Part shown: piece after piece, positions 1 through 7,780 of the stretch
Layout: every line of letters starts with the position of its first letter
Numbering within the stretch: position 1 is the first letter of the stretch
Assembly (NCBI GenBank): GCA_018658605.1
Contig: JABHUV010000339.1
Location: 1-20,616, forward strand
Length of the DNA stretch: 20,616 nt
Source of the DNA: Planctomycetaceae bacterium
GTDB lineage: Bacteria; Planctomycetota; Planctomycetia; Pirellulales; Pirellulaceae
Reading direction: 5' to 3'
Translations under genes and position numbers: made by a program
The notes under the pieces: generated by a model
The model's input: the letters and a program-made list of their open reading frames with translations, nothing else
What the model was told of the DNA's origin: nothing
The model's database searches: none

Positions 1-26
1 AAGATATTTTACAGGAGTTTCCTTCC

Positions 27-1349
27 ATGGCGATGATTACGGATTTTGATATTAAGTCCCTAGTTTGTGACAATTCCAGTTTTGGTCCAAACGAGATCAA
101 AATGATTTCCGGTGCCATAACCGAAGATTTTTCACAGTATGCCATTTTGCGAGACGCAGTTGCTGAGCTTGAAATTGGTGAAGACTTAACACCCGCTAGT
201 ACAGTGCGTTTGGGTGTTTGTTACTATTTACTAGGTCGTTTCAGTCGTGCTATCGAAACACTAGCAGAATCGGACAAAGGCGCTCTTTCATATTTTTACA
301 TTGGGCGCAGTCATTTTGCGTTAGAAGATAACGTAGCGGCAATCGAGAATTATGATTTGGCAGAACGATTTGGTTATGACCGAGGCATTTGTGTCTTAGC
401 CAAGGTTGAAGCGTTACGAAACAACGGCGACTTTGACGGGGCTTTACAAGGCCTAGAGTCGCTAGACGGTGCCATCATGCAAGAAGCAGATTACGCTTAT
501 CAATATGGCGAAACTGTTGCCGCGAGCCGAGGCGCTTCTGAGTTAGTGGTAGAGTGGTTTGAACGAGCCGTTAAAGCAGATGACACACATGCCGGCGCAT
601 TGTTTGGTTTGGCTCGTGAAAACGATCGCCGAGGAAATGATGAGGTCGCCATGGACTATTACCGTCGCAGTTCAATGTCTTTCCCTTCACACGTTGGCTC
701 ATTACTAAACTTAGGTTTGCTATATGAAGATCACGCACAGTATGATCGAGCTCAACAATGCTACCGCCGAATATTGGAAGTATTCCCGACTCATCCCAAG
801 GCATCATTGTTCCTGAAGGATGCCGAAGCGTCGGATGATCAGTTCTTTGATCTTGAAGCTGAAAAAGCACAGGATCGAATGTCGCAAATATTGAATATCC
901 CGGTTACTGATTTCGAGCTTTCGGTTCGCAGTCGTAACTGCCTTGCCAACATGGGTGTTGAAACTATTGGTGACTTAGCACGAACGAGCGAGCAGGAATT
1001 GCTTGGCAGCAAGAACTTTGGGGAAACCTCACTGATTGAAATCCGAGACATGCTCACTTCCAAGGGCTTGTCATTAGGTCAGTTGGCCCACGAGGGACGC
1101 CCTGAACCAACGGTCGACCGCAGTCAGCTCTCTCCTGAAGAAGCAGCCGTTTACGACCGTCCAATTTCAGATTTGAATTTGTCAGTACGTGCTCGTAAAT
1201 GTATGGTTCGCTTACGCATGAATACCATTGGAGAGTTACTTCGCAAAACGGGCGATGAAATGCTTGAATGCAAGAATTTCGGTGTCACGAGTTTGAATGA
1301 AGTGCGGGAAAAACTTGAAATTCATGGTTTGAAACTGCGTGGCGATTGA
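27..1349 (+). CDS. TPR protein with two tandem RNA polymerase alpha-CTD domains
   Basis: A 440-residue soluble protein with no signal peptide or membrane segment. Residues ~55-115 and ~187-256 form TPR-like helical pairs. A short acidic linker (~262-285) leads to two copies of the RNA polymerase alpha-subunit C-terminal domain, ~290-350 and ~378-438. By alignment from memory with E. coli RpoA, Arg265 corresponds to R301 and R388, Cys269 to C305 and C392, Gly296 to G332 and G419, Ser299 to S335 and S422, and Glu302 to E338 and E425. Asn268 is kept in copy 1 (N304) but is Lys391 in copy 2, and Lys298 is Thr in both. It lacks the alpha N-terminal assembly domain, so it is not rpoA. The ATG at 27 has an AGGAG at 13-17. 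Similar fusions are known to me from planctomycete genomes; their function is not. A role binding DNA or transcription factors, with the TPRs as a protein dock, is inference. Confidence 0.92.
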   Translation: MAMITDFDIKSLVCDNSSFGPNEIKMISGAITEDFSQYAILRDAVAELEIGEDLTPASTVRLGVCYYLLGRFSRAIETLAESDKGALSYFYIGRSHFALEDNVAAIENYDLAERFGYDRGICVLAKVEALRNNGDFDGALQGLESLDGAIMQEADYAYQYGETVAASRGASELVVEWFERAVKADDTHAGALFGLARENDRRGNDEVAMDYYRRSSMSFPSHVGSLLNLGLLYEDHAQYDRAQQCYRRILEVFPTHPKASLFLKDAEASDDQFFDLEAEKAQDRMSQILNIPVTDFELSVRSRNCLANMGVETIGDLARTSEQELLGSKNFGETSLIEIRDMLTSKGLSLGQLAHEGRPEPTVDRSQLSPEEAAVYDRPISDLNLSVRARKCMVRLRMNTIGELLRKTGDEMLECKNFGVTSLNEVREKLEIHGLKLRGD

Positions 1350-1448
1350 TCCCGCTTAAACAGGTGGAGATTATTCTTTGGGGCCACAGGTCTTTGGTTC
1401 TTCTTTTTATTTCGTCGGCGGAAACCACTTGCGGTATCAAGATGAATT

Positions 1449-2594
1449 ATGACTTCACCTGAAATCACAAGTCCTGATAGCGTAACCCCCGTTGGTTTTT
1501 GTTTTAAGGTATTGACGCAGGATACAAACAGTGCTGCGCGACGAAGTGTCCTGACGACTCCTCATGGCTGCGTACAGCTACCAACCTTTATGCCCGTAGG
1601 AACGCAGGCAACGGTTAAGGGTTTAGCGATTGATCAGGTACAGGCAACGGGCGCTGAAATGCTCCTGGCAAATACATATCACTTATCTTTGCGACCTGGT
1701 GAAGACATTGTCAATCAGCTAGGTGGCCTACACGCCATGATGCAATGGGATGGTCCGATCCTTACTGATAGCGGCGGCTTTCAGCTATTCTCGTTAGCAA
1801 AAATGTGCCAGGTGACCGAACAAGGCGCGATTTTTAAATCGCACATTGACGGGTCCACGTTGGAGCTAACACCGGAAAAATCGATCCTTATCCAAGAGAC
1901 TTTAGGGTCTGATATTGCCATGGTCTTGGACCACTTGGTTGCGTTGCCCAACGAGAAATCAGTGATTAGGGCGGCCTGTGAGCGTTCCATACGCTGGGCG
2001 CAACGCTGTCAAATCGCAGCCCGCAGCGCACAGCAAATTCAATTTGCGATCGTGCAAGGAGGCTTAGACGAATCGCTGCGAGTGTGGTGTGCTGAAGAGT
2101 TGGCAAATTTGGATTTCTTTGGATACGCAGTTGGTGGATTAAGTGTTGGTGAGCCTCCGGCGGAAATGTACCGGATATTGGATGCCACCTGCCCTGCTCT
2201 GCCAGTGGAGCGCCCACGTTATCTGATGGGAGTCGGACGTCCACAGGATTTACTTGAGGGCATTCGTCGTGGCATCGATATGTTTGACTGTGTGATGCCA
2301 ACTCGGAACGGGCGCAATGCGATGGCCTTCACCGATCAAGGGCCAATTAAGTTGCGTAACGCCAAATACCGTACGGATAAATCTCCAATAGAGACGGGTT
2401 GTCCTTGTTTGGGGTGCCGACATAGCCGAGGTTACATTCGCCATTTGTTTCAGAGTGGTGAGATGTTGGGCCCGATTTTGCTTACACACCACAATTTGAC
2501 ATATTATCGACGACTGATGACGGCTGCTCGCACAGCCATTGAAGCAGATGATTATGAGGCCTTTTACCAGAAAAAAATGGCTGCTTGGGGATAA
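1449..2594 (+). CDS. tgt: Queuine tRNA-ribosyltransferase (tRNA-guanine transglycosylase)
   Basis: Bacterial TGT swaps guanine 34 for preQ1 in tRNAs with GUN anticodons (Asp, Asn, His, Tyr), a step of queuosine synthesis in the cytosol. The 381-residue length is normal for the family. DSGGFQ at 107-112 carries the first active-site Asp. [12 protein letters not shown] holds the nucleophile D280. The zinc site is C318-x-C320-x2-C323 with His347 or His348 about 25 residues on. Conserved blocks begin near residue 17, so the first ~16 residues are a variable extension. The ATG at 1449 lacks a clear Shine-Dalgarno. The gene lies 99 bp after the TPR/alpha-CTD gene and upstream of yajC-secDF, the tgt-yajC-secD-secF order common in bacteria. 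Confidence 0.97.
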   Translation: MTSPEITSPDSVTPVGFCFKVLTQDTNSAARRSVLTTPHGCVQLPTFMPVGTQATVKGLAIDQVQATGAEMLLANTYHLSLRPGEDIVNQLGGLHAMMQWDGPILTDSGGFQLFSLAKMCQVTEQGAIFKSHIDGSTLELTPEKSILIQETLGSDIAMVLDHLVALPNEKSVIRAACERSIRWAQRCQIAARSAQQIQFAIVQGGLDESLRVWCAEELANLDFFGYAVGGLSVGEPPAEMYRILDATCPALPVERPRYLMGVGRPQDLLEGIRRGIDMFDCVMPTRNGRNAMAFTDQGPIKLRNAKYRTDKSPIETGCPCLGCRHSRGYIRHLFQSGEMLGPILLTHHNLTYYRRLMTAARTAIEADDYEAFYQKKMAAWG

Positions 2595-2604
2595 CTCCAA
2601 GATG

Positions 2605-2624
2605 TTGGCTCCAGAATGGGCCAA
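2605..2624 (+). terminator. Short hairpin after tgt
   Basis: Just after the tgt stop, TTGGC pairs with GCCAA and CCA with TGG around a GAA loop, with one bulged T: eight base pairs in all. What follows is A-rich rather than T-rich, so it is not a textbook intrinsic terminator. It may be a weak terminator or a 3'-end stabilising hairpin for tgt mRNA. Confidence 0.35.
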
Positions 2625-2686
2625 AATTAGAAAAAACTCACTAAAAGAAGGGAATCGCCTCGTCGCATTGATTGCTCTCCCTTGTC

Positions 2687-2696
2687 GGTAATTACC
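2687..2696. repeat. Perfect 10-bp palindrome in the tgt-yajC gap
   Basis: GGTAATTACC is a perfect palindrome in the 279-bp gap between tgt and yajC. It could be a dimeric repressor site, but no regulator is implied by the neighbours and one palindrome of this length can arise by chance. The rest of the gap holds the candidate yajC promoter and no credible gene. Confidence 0.25.
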
Positions 2697-2837
2697 AATG
2701 AATCTAAGATACTCGGATAGCGCAAATGTGCGTATTTAGTATGGGATTGTTGATTTTCACCAAGCAATGGTAACGATGTTGCTATGGGTTAACTGTAGCG
2801 AGCCTCAACAACTTCATTTTTTGTTTATTACTAGGTT

Positions 2838-2865
2838 TTGACTAGCCACTGCTAGTGAATATTAG
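2838..2865 (+). promoter_or_regulatory. Candidate sigma-70-type promoter of yajC-secDF
   Basis: TTGACT (2838-2843) and TATTAG (2860-2865) are separated by 16 bp and match the -35 and -10 consensus at 5/6 and 4/6 positions. Transcription would begin near 2872, only about two bases before the yajC ATG, so the mRNA would be nearly leaderless. This agrees with the lack of a Shine-Dalgarno there. The spacer contains the inverted repeat ACTAGC-CACT-GCTAGT (2841-2856), which overlaps the -35 and could be an operator. Found by eye only. Confidence 0.35.
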
Positions 2866-2873
2866 GCACGATA

Positions 2874-3305
2874 ATGATGATGACGTTAAAAATACTCGTA
2901 TTTGATCTGCATTGGTTGCTACTGGGACAAGCAGTTGATGGTGACGTTGCTAAACCCGTTGAAAATGGCGATGCACCGCCTGCAGATAACATGGGCTTTA
3001 TGATCATGATGTTCGGCATGTTAGCTGTGTTCTACATTATGATGTTCCGCCGCTCGCGTAAACGACGGCAGCAACAATCGCAAAAAATGAATGACCTCAC
3101 AATGTATTGTGAAATCACCACCATTGGCGGATTGTGTGGGACGGTCGTCCATATCGAGAATACGACTGACGCTAAGGGCAATGAATTGATAAGTCATGTC
3201 ATCATCGAAACTGATTCAGAAACACAATCGCGTATACGGATCGTTCGCGAAGCGATCGGTCAAATTGTAAGTAGCGATGACGACCAAGCGTCGGACGAGA
3301 ATTGA
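2874..3305 (+). CDS. yajC: Preprotein translocase accessory subunit YajC
   Basis: YajC is a small single-pass membrane protein that associates with SecDF and the SecYEG channel. This 143-residue version has a single transmembrane helix at ~41-58, rich in Met and Phe. A basic cluster (RRSRKRRQQQ) follows, then the diagnostic cytoplasmic block with ITTIGGLCGTVV at ~81-92, as in the TIGG-GTV signature of the family. The N-terminal ~40 residues before the helix are longer than in E. coli and contain a second hydrophobic stretch (4-19). Three consecutive ATG codons (2874, 2877, 2880) make the exact start uncertain. It lies 65 bp upstream of secDF and is probably co-transcribed with it. Confidence 0.93.
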   Translation: MMMTLKILVFDLHWLLLGQAVDGDVAKPVENGDAPPADNMGFMIMMFGMLAVFYIMMFRRSRKRRQQQSQKMNDLTMYCEITTIGGLCGTVVHIENTTDAKGNELISHVIIETDSETQSRIRIVREAIGQIVSSDDDQASDEN

Positions 3306-3370
3306 ATTATTAGCTTTAATATCAGTAAGCGACATACATAAAAACAACTATTGAACCGGAACAGATTGAA

Positions 3371-6300
3371 ATGAATCTTTTGGCAACTTTAGCGACCTTT
3401 TTTACTCCTCTGCTGGGTCTTGCAGATGGTGCTGCAGAAAACAACGAAACCAACGCAGTGATTGTATTTGCATTAGCTCTCGCCGTAGCTGTATTAGTTA
3501 ACATCGGTCGACACAAGGCAATCAGTGCTAAGGCCAAGAGTTTGGCCAAGGTTAGCGACCCGAACTGGGGGGCAATGTTCGGTACCTTTATATTTGGCTT
3601 GCTGTTGGGTGGATTACCGAATCTGTTTGCAGAATTCAGCGCTCAACCAGCGTTTCGATATATCGGATTGATTATTGCTGTGTTTAGTGGCTTGTATTTA
3701 CTCTCGCGTACCATTACAGAAAACCGTCGCATCAATGCACCAGAACAAGCTTGGCGCTTGGCGATTGTTGCAACGAGTGTCATTTTTGGCGTGTTGTATT
3801 GTAACTCAGCTTACAATAATGACCTTATTAAGGGCGGTGTCGACCTGTCTGGTGGCGTTAATCTGATCTATGCGATCGATTTTGATTCAGTTAGTGATAC
3901 TGACGGACCTGCTCAATCTAAGTTAACCGATAGCGATATGGATGCCTTGCTCAGTGCTTTAGGGCGTCGCTTGAATCCTAGTGGTGCCAAGGAATTGGTC
4001 TTACGTTCCTATGGTAACAACACGCATGTCGAAATCGTTGTGCCCGATGCAGCCGAAGCTGAAATTAAGCAACTTAAAGATATTATTACCAATACTGGTG
4101 CACTGGAGTTTTTGATTTTGGCGAACGCCAGTAAACATCCTAAACTGCACACCCAAGCGGAATCTTCCGTTGAGTTGAAGACCAATCTTGTTGTGGCTGC
4201 GGATGATCGTTCTGATGTTTTGGGAACTTGGGTGGCGGTGTCCAAAGATAAGAAAGGCAACTATGAATACAATGCTTCTGGTGGTTCACTCATTCGTCGT
4301 GTTACTTATGCTGATGGTGAAGATGAAAAACGTATCTTCGTGGACGGGGAAGTATTTTCAGATGTGCCGCAAGAAACGGCAATCCGCGATGCATTTGAGT
4401 TCGTAGAATCAGACGCCTTATTTTCACAGCAAGTTCAAGCTGTTGGTGTTACCAATATTGAAGTATTGATGGTTACACCGCCGGAAACTGAACGGACAAC
4501 CGGCGATGACCTAGCTAGTGTTCGTTCTGATATCGACACCCAAACTGGTACGCCTTGCGTGTCATTTACAATGAACAGTACTGGTTCACGTAAGTTTGGA
4601 ACTTTCACGGGCAACAACACTAGTAACTTGTTAGGAATCGTACTCGACCATAAGTTGTTATCTGCCGCCACCATCAATTCTCGGATTTCCGTTAGCGGTC
4701 AAATTACCGGTAAATTTTCTCGAGCGGAAGTTGATTTTTTAGTTGGGATATTACGAGCAGGGAAGTTACCGGGCACCTTAACCAAGGAACCCGAAAGTGA
4801 GAACAAAATGGGTGCCACCTTAGGTGCCGCTACGATCGATGCGGGAACGACAGCAATCATAATTTCATTCGCCGCCGTACTGATTTTTATCATTCTCTAT
4901 TATTGTTGCATTCCGGGAGTAATCGCTGCTTGCGCATTGGTATTCAATGTTGTCTTGATTGTCGCTTTGATGGCGATGATTGGAGCCTCCTTTACACTGC
5001 CAGGCATAGCTGGTTTGGTACTAACGGTCGGGATGTCCGTTGACGCAAACGTGCTGATTTTTGAACGCATACGTGAGGAATTAGCCGACGGATCGAAGAT
5101 TAGGCAAGCGATTCGCAATGGATTCTCACGAGCAACGATTACGATTATTGATGCAAACTTGACTACGTTGATTACAGCTGTGTTGTTGTACGCAATTGGT
5201 ACGGATCAGATTCGAGGTTTTGCGATTACCTTGATCCTCGGAATCGTTATGAGTATGTTTACAGCGATTTATGCGTCGCGTGGCTTCTTTGAGATTTCAG
5301 AGCGACTAGGGCTTTTGAAAAACTCTAGTTGGGCATTTCGTAATTTTCGTATTGTGTCGCGGGAAGTCAACTTTCTTGGCATACGAAAAATCATGGCGAT
5401 TGCTTCGGTAATCATCGTTGTAGCTGCCGTTGGTGTGACGTGGAAGCGAGGTGGCGATATGCTTGCTATTGACCTCGCCGGTGGTACATCGGCCATTTTC
5501 TCACTGGATAACAGTGTGCAAAAGGCCGATGATGTGGAAGCGAAAATTAAATCGACGGCTGTGGATAATGGTGTCGAGGATTTGCAACTTACGGTCACTA
5601 GCATCGAACTTAGCGGTTCTGCGACTGGCTGGCGAGTTGATGCGAGTATCCAGGAACAGGATACGTTGATGCTCGTACTTGAAAAAGCATTTGCAGGAAA
5701 ACTTCCAACTCAGAGCTTTATAATCACTGATGATCAACCCTCGTCCCAATCGTCCATAATTCCTGTCACGATTAGTCGTGGATATCAATTTGTAGCTTAT
5801 CAGGATGAAGCGACAGTGGAAGGTCCAACTGCCCCGCCCGTAGCTGCCAAAGAACCTGCGGTGGAAGAGCCAACTACGGACGATGAAAATGAAGCCGCAG
5901 CTGAAGAGACACCTGAGGTGCCTGCCGTGACGGAACTTCATAGTAGTTTTGAAGTAGAAACCGGTATCAAAAATATGAATACTGCCAATGCAGATAATGA
6001 ATATGAACTTAGTGCTGAAACTCTGTTAGGGATGATCGTAGAAGCAGCAGACAGTACCGGAGTTGAAGGTGTTACTACAGTCAACGTTGAGTTGTCATAT
6101 TGGGAAAACAGTCAGTGGAATAAGGCAAGCGGCGAAGACGCACAATTACAGGACTCCAGCCGTTGGAATGTATTACTCACCGGAATAACTCAAGCGGACA
6201 CGGATAAGATAAAGTCAGAATTGCGGGAGAACGACGGCGTTACGTTCTTCCACCAAACGCAAAAATTTGGTGCTCAAATTGCTGGCGATATGCAGATGCT

Positions 6301-6829
6301 AGCCCTGACGGCGATGCTATTTAGTTTTGCGGGGATCATTACCTATATTTGGTTGCGATTCCAACACCTAACCTATGGTATCGCCGCTGTGGTTGCTTTA
6401 TTGCACGATGTACTAGTAACCTTGGCCGCCATGGCAGTGAGTGTCTATGTCGCTGACCATCTAGGATTTTTGTTGATAGAGGACTTTAAGATCAGCTTGC
6501 CGGTTGTGGCAGCGTTTTTGACAATTATTGGATACTCGCTAAATGATACGATCGTGGTCTTTGACCGGATTCGCGAAGTTCGTGGCAAGAGTCATGATTT
6601 GACTGAGTTGATGTTGAATAAGAGTATCAATCAAACTTTAAATCGCACGTTACTAACTTCTTTGACCACATTGATAGTGGTGATTATCCTGTATGTAGTC
6701 GGTGGTTCGGGCATCCATGGCTTTGCCTTTGCACTGGTTATCGGTGTGGCTGCTGGGACGTACAGTTCGATATTCATCGCGGCACCGACGTTGCTGTTTT
6801 TACACCGCTTAACGTGGAAGAAGGACTAA
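3371..6829 (+). CDS. secDF: Fused protein translocase subunit SecDF
   Basis: A single 1152-residue chain joins SecD and SecF, RND-type membrane proteins that use the proton gradient to pull secreted proteins through the Sec channel. The SecD part shows DLSGGVNL from D158 and GMSVDANVLIFER at 554-566. The SecF part shows DLAGGT from D701 and IIGYSLNDTIVVFDRIRE from I1052; D1059 sits in the conserved transmembrane motif. Hydrophobic helices at ~29-45, ~67-84, ~97-113 and ~129-145 precede the first periplasmic domain, where ordinary SecD has one. An acidic Pro/Glu/Ala-rich linker (~815-862) interrupts the SecF periplasmic domain. No Shine-Dalgarno is evident before the ATG at 3371. The gene is intact, with no frameshift. 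Confidence 0.96.
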   Translation: MNLLATLATFFTPLLGLADGAAENNETNAVIVFALALAVAVLVNIGRHKAISAKAKSLAKVSDPNWGAMFGTFIFGLLLGGLPNLFAEFSAQPAFRYIGLIIAVFSGLYLLSRTITENRRINAPEQAWRLAIVATSVIFGVLYCNSAYNNDLIKGGVDLSGGVNLIYAIDFDSVSDTDGPAQSKLTDSDMDALLSALGRRLNPSGAKELVLRSYGNNTHVEIVVPDAAEAEIKQLKDIITNTGALEFLILANASKHPKLHTQAESSVELKTNLVVAADDRSDVLGTWVAVSKDKKGNYEYNASGGSLIRRVTYADGEDEKRIFVDGEVFSDVPQETAIRDAFEFVESDALFSQQVQAVGVTNIEVLMVTPPETERTTGDDLASVRSDIDTQTGTPCVSFTMNSTGSRKFGTFTGNNTSNLLGIVLDHKLLSAATINSRISVSGQITGKFSRAEVDFLVGILRAGKLPGTLTKEPESENKMGATLGAATIDAGTTAIIISFAAVLIFIILYYCCIPGVIAACALVFNVVLIVALMAMIGASFTLPGIAGLVLTVGMSVDANVLIFERIREELADGSKIRQAIRNGFSRATITIIDANLTTLITAVLLYAIGTDQIRGFAITLILGIVMSMFTAIYASRGFFEISERLGLLKNSSWAFRNFRIVSREVNFLGIRKIMAIASVIIVVAAVGVTWKRGGDMLAIDLAGGTSAIFSLDNSVQKADDVEAKIKSTAVDNGVEDLQLTVTSIELSGSATGWRVDASIQEQDTLMLVLEKAFAGKLPTQSFIITDDQPSSQSSIIPVTISRGYQFVAYQDEATVEGPTAPPVAAKEPAVEEPTTDDENEAAAEETPEVPAVTELHSSFEVETGIKNMNTANADNEYELSAETLLGMIVEAADSTGVEGVTTVNVELSYWENSQWNKASGEDAQLQDSSRWNVLLTGITQADTDKIKSELRENDGVTFFHQTQKFGAQIAGDMQMLALTAMLFSFAGIITYIWLRFQHLTYGIAAVVALLHDVLVTLAAMAVSVYVADHLGFLLIEDFKISLPVVAAFLTIIGYSLNDTIVVFDRIREVRGKSHDLTELMLNKSINQTLNRTLLTSLTTLIVVIILYVVGGSGIHGFAFALVIGVAAGTYSSIFIAAPTLLFLHRLTWKKD

Positions 6830-6850
6830 CAACGCCACAGGAGCACTCGG

Positions 6851-6876
6851 TTAATCAGCTTATTTGCTCGGATTAA
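6851..6876. terminator. Possible shared hairpin between convergent secDF and LysM genes
   Basis: TTAATC-AGC pairs with GCT-(CG)-GATTAA around a TTATTT loop, giving a nine-pair AT-rich stem with a two-base bulge. It spans the gap between secDF and the LysM gene and covers the LysM stop codon. Without a T-tract, termination in either direction is only a suggestion. Confidence 0.3.
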
Positions 6877-7573
6877 GTTGTAATTCGTAGTTATCGTCAT
6901 GCGGCACTGTGGGAGCGGGGGGGATCGGTTTTCTTTGATTGTTGCCCGACCGCGATTGTTGCTCGGATGTAGGCGAGACGTCAAACCGCTCAAACTGCCC
7001 TGCCTTAGGTATGGCGGGGATATTTATTTCCGTACCAATTGGCAATAGATGTGGACTGCGAATTAACTGGCGGTTCTGCACATAGATCCAATCAGCAAAA
7101 TGGGCAGCGCCGAGATAGTGTTGAGCAATCGAAGCAAGCGTGTCTCCATTGTGAATTCGATGTTGTGTGATGATGCGAGGTGCGTCGTTGGCACTGGGTA
7201 GGCTAGCTACGTGAGTTGACGCATTGACCAGCGGTACGCCGGACCCTGGAAAGTGACTACTCATTTGTGGAATTGGAGCTGGCATGAGGACAACATCCGG
7301 TGGCGCAGTTTTATTTTGTTCGCGCAGTAGTGTAGTACCTGTTTCACTGGGCGTATATAGCGAAGCAGCAGCCGGAGAATCGATTAATCCGGCGGGTAAC
7401 GGAAGTGGATGTTCAGTCACCGTATTAATAGTGAGTGGGTTTAGGGTGGGAGGTATGGACAGTTCCTGAAAGTTCGAATCACCGTCCATGGTGTGCCGCT
7501 GAAAAGGCATTGCTGCCAAGCTTCCCGCGATCAGGATGCCCATACCCACAAACCAATGTTTGTGGTTTAGCAT
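6860..7573 (-). CDS. LysM domain protein with N-terminal membrane anchor
   Basis: A 237-residue protein. Residues ~8-22 form a hydrophobic anchor or signal segment after a short positive start. A Pro-rich, low-complexity region (~36-132) follows, then one LysM module at ~135-187 with the typical HRIHNGDTLASIAQHYLG opening, a YVQNRQLI middle and a PIGTEINIP end. The C-terminal ~50 residues are polar and disordered in appearance. LysM modules bind N-acetylglucosamine polymers such as peptidoglycan, so a cell-wall or envelope location is likely; no enzyme domain is present. It is convergent with secDF and lies downstream of the hydrolase-fold gene on the same strand, 207 bp away. A candidate promoter of its own lies just upstream. 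Similar TM-linker-LysM proteins are common in planctomycetes. Confidence 0.85.
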   Translation of the reverse strand: MLNHKHWFVGMGILIAGSLAAMPFQRHTMDGDSNFQELSIPPTLNPLTINTVTEHPLPLPAGLIDSPAAASLYTPSETGTTLLREQNKTAPPDVVLMPAPIPQMSSHFPGSGVPLVNASTHVASLPSANDAPRIITQHRIHNGDTLASIAQHYLGAAHFADWIYVQNRQLIRSPHLLPIGTEINIPAIPKAGQFERFDVSPTSEQQSRSGNNQRKPIPPAPTVPHDDNYELQLNPSK

Positions 7574-7599
7574 CTTTTGTACCTATGTTTTGTTTGTTA

Positions 7600-7628
7600 A
7601 ATAAAACAGTCCGCTGAAAGTATGTCAT
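7600..7628 (-). promoter_or_regulatory. Candidate promoter of the LysM gene
   Basis: Read on the minus strand, ATGACA (7628-7623) and TTTATT (7605-7600) are 17 bp apart and match the sigma-70 -35 and -10 boxes at 5/6 and 4/6. Transcription would start near 7593, about 20 nt before the ATG at 7573. Found by eye only. Confidence 0.35.
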
Positions 7629-7660
7629 TGCCTTTGTCGGTAAAGTCCGAAAATCGGCTG

Positions 7661-7691
7661 ATTTGATAAAGGGTTTTCAGCACTATCAAAT
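7661..7691. repeat. 8-bp inverted repeat between hydrolase and LysM genes
   Basis: ATTTGATA (7661-7668) and TATCAAAT (7684-7691) are perfect complements around a 15-nt loop. The repeat lies downstream of the hydrolase-fold gene and upstream of the LysM promoter candidate, both on the minus strand. It may end hydrolase transcripts or act as an operator. A smaller hairpin around CCGA-AAA-TCGG lies next to it (~7644-7659). Confidence 0.35.
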
Positions 7692-7780
7692 TCGACAGGA
7701 TTGATCACAAAAACTTAGAGACTTTCTTGCCGCACCAAAGAATAAGCAACGCTTGCGATAGGTTGCAGCAATCATACCGA

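Noticed and set aside
27..1349. Reading the first gene as rpoA
   Set aside because: The alpha N-terminal assembly domain is missing, TPRs take its place, there are two CTDs, and no ribosomal protein genes are adjacent.
2250..2624. 124-codon frame antisense to the end of tgt
   Set aside because: It overlaps the conserved nucleophile and zinc-site codons of tgt and has no features of its own.
5501..5941. 146-codon frame antisense to secDF
   Set aside because: Composition (many Arg, Phe, Ser, Cys) is what results from reading the coding strand backwards. No domain or ribosome binding site.
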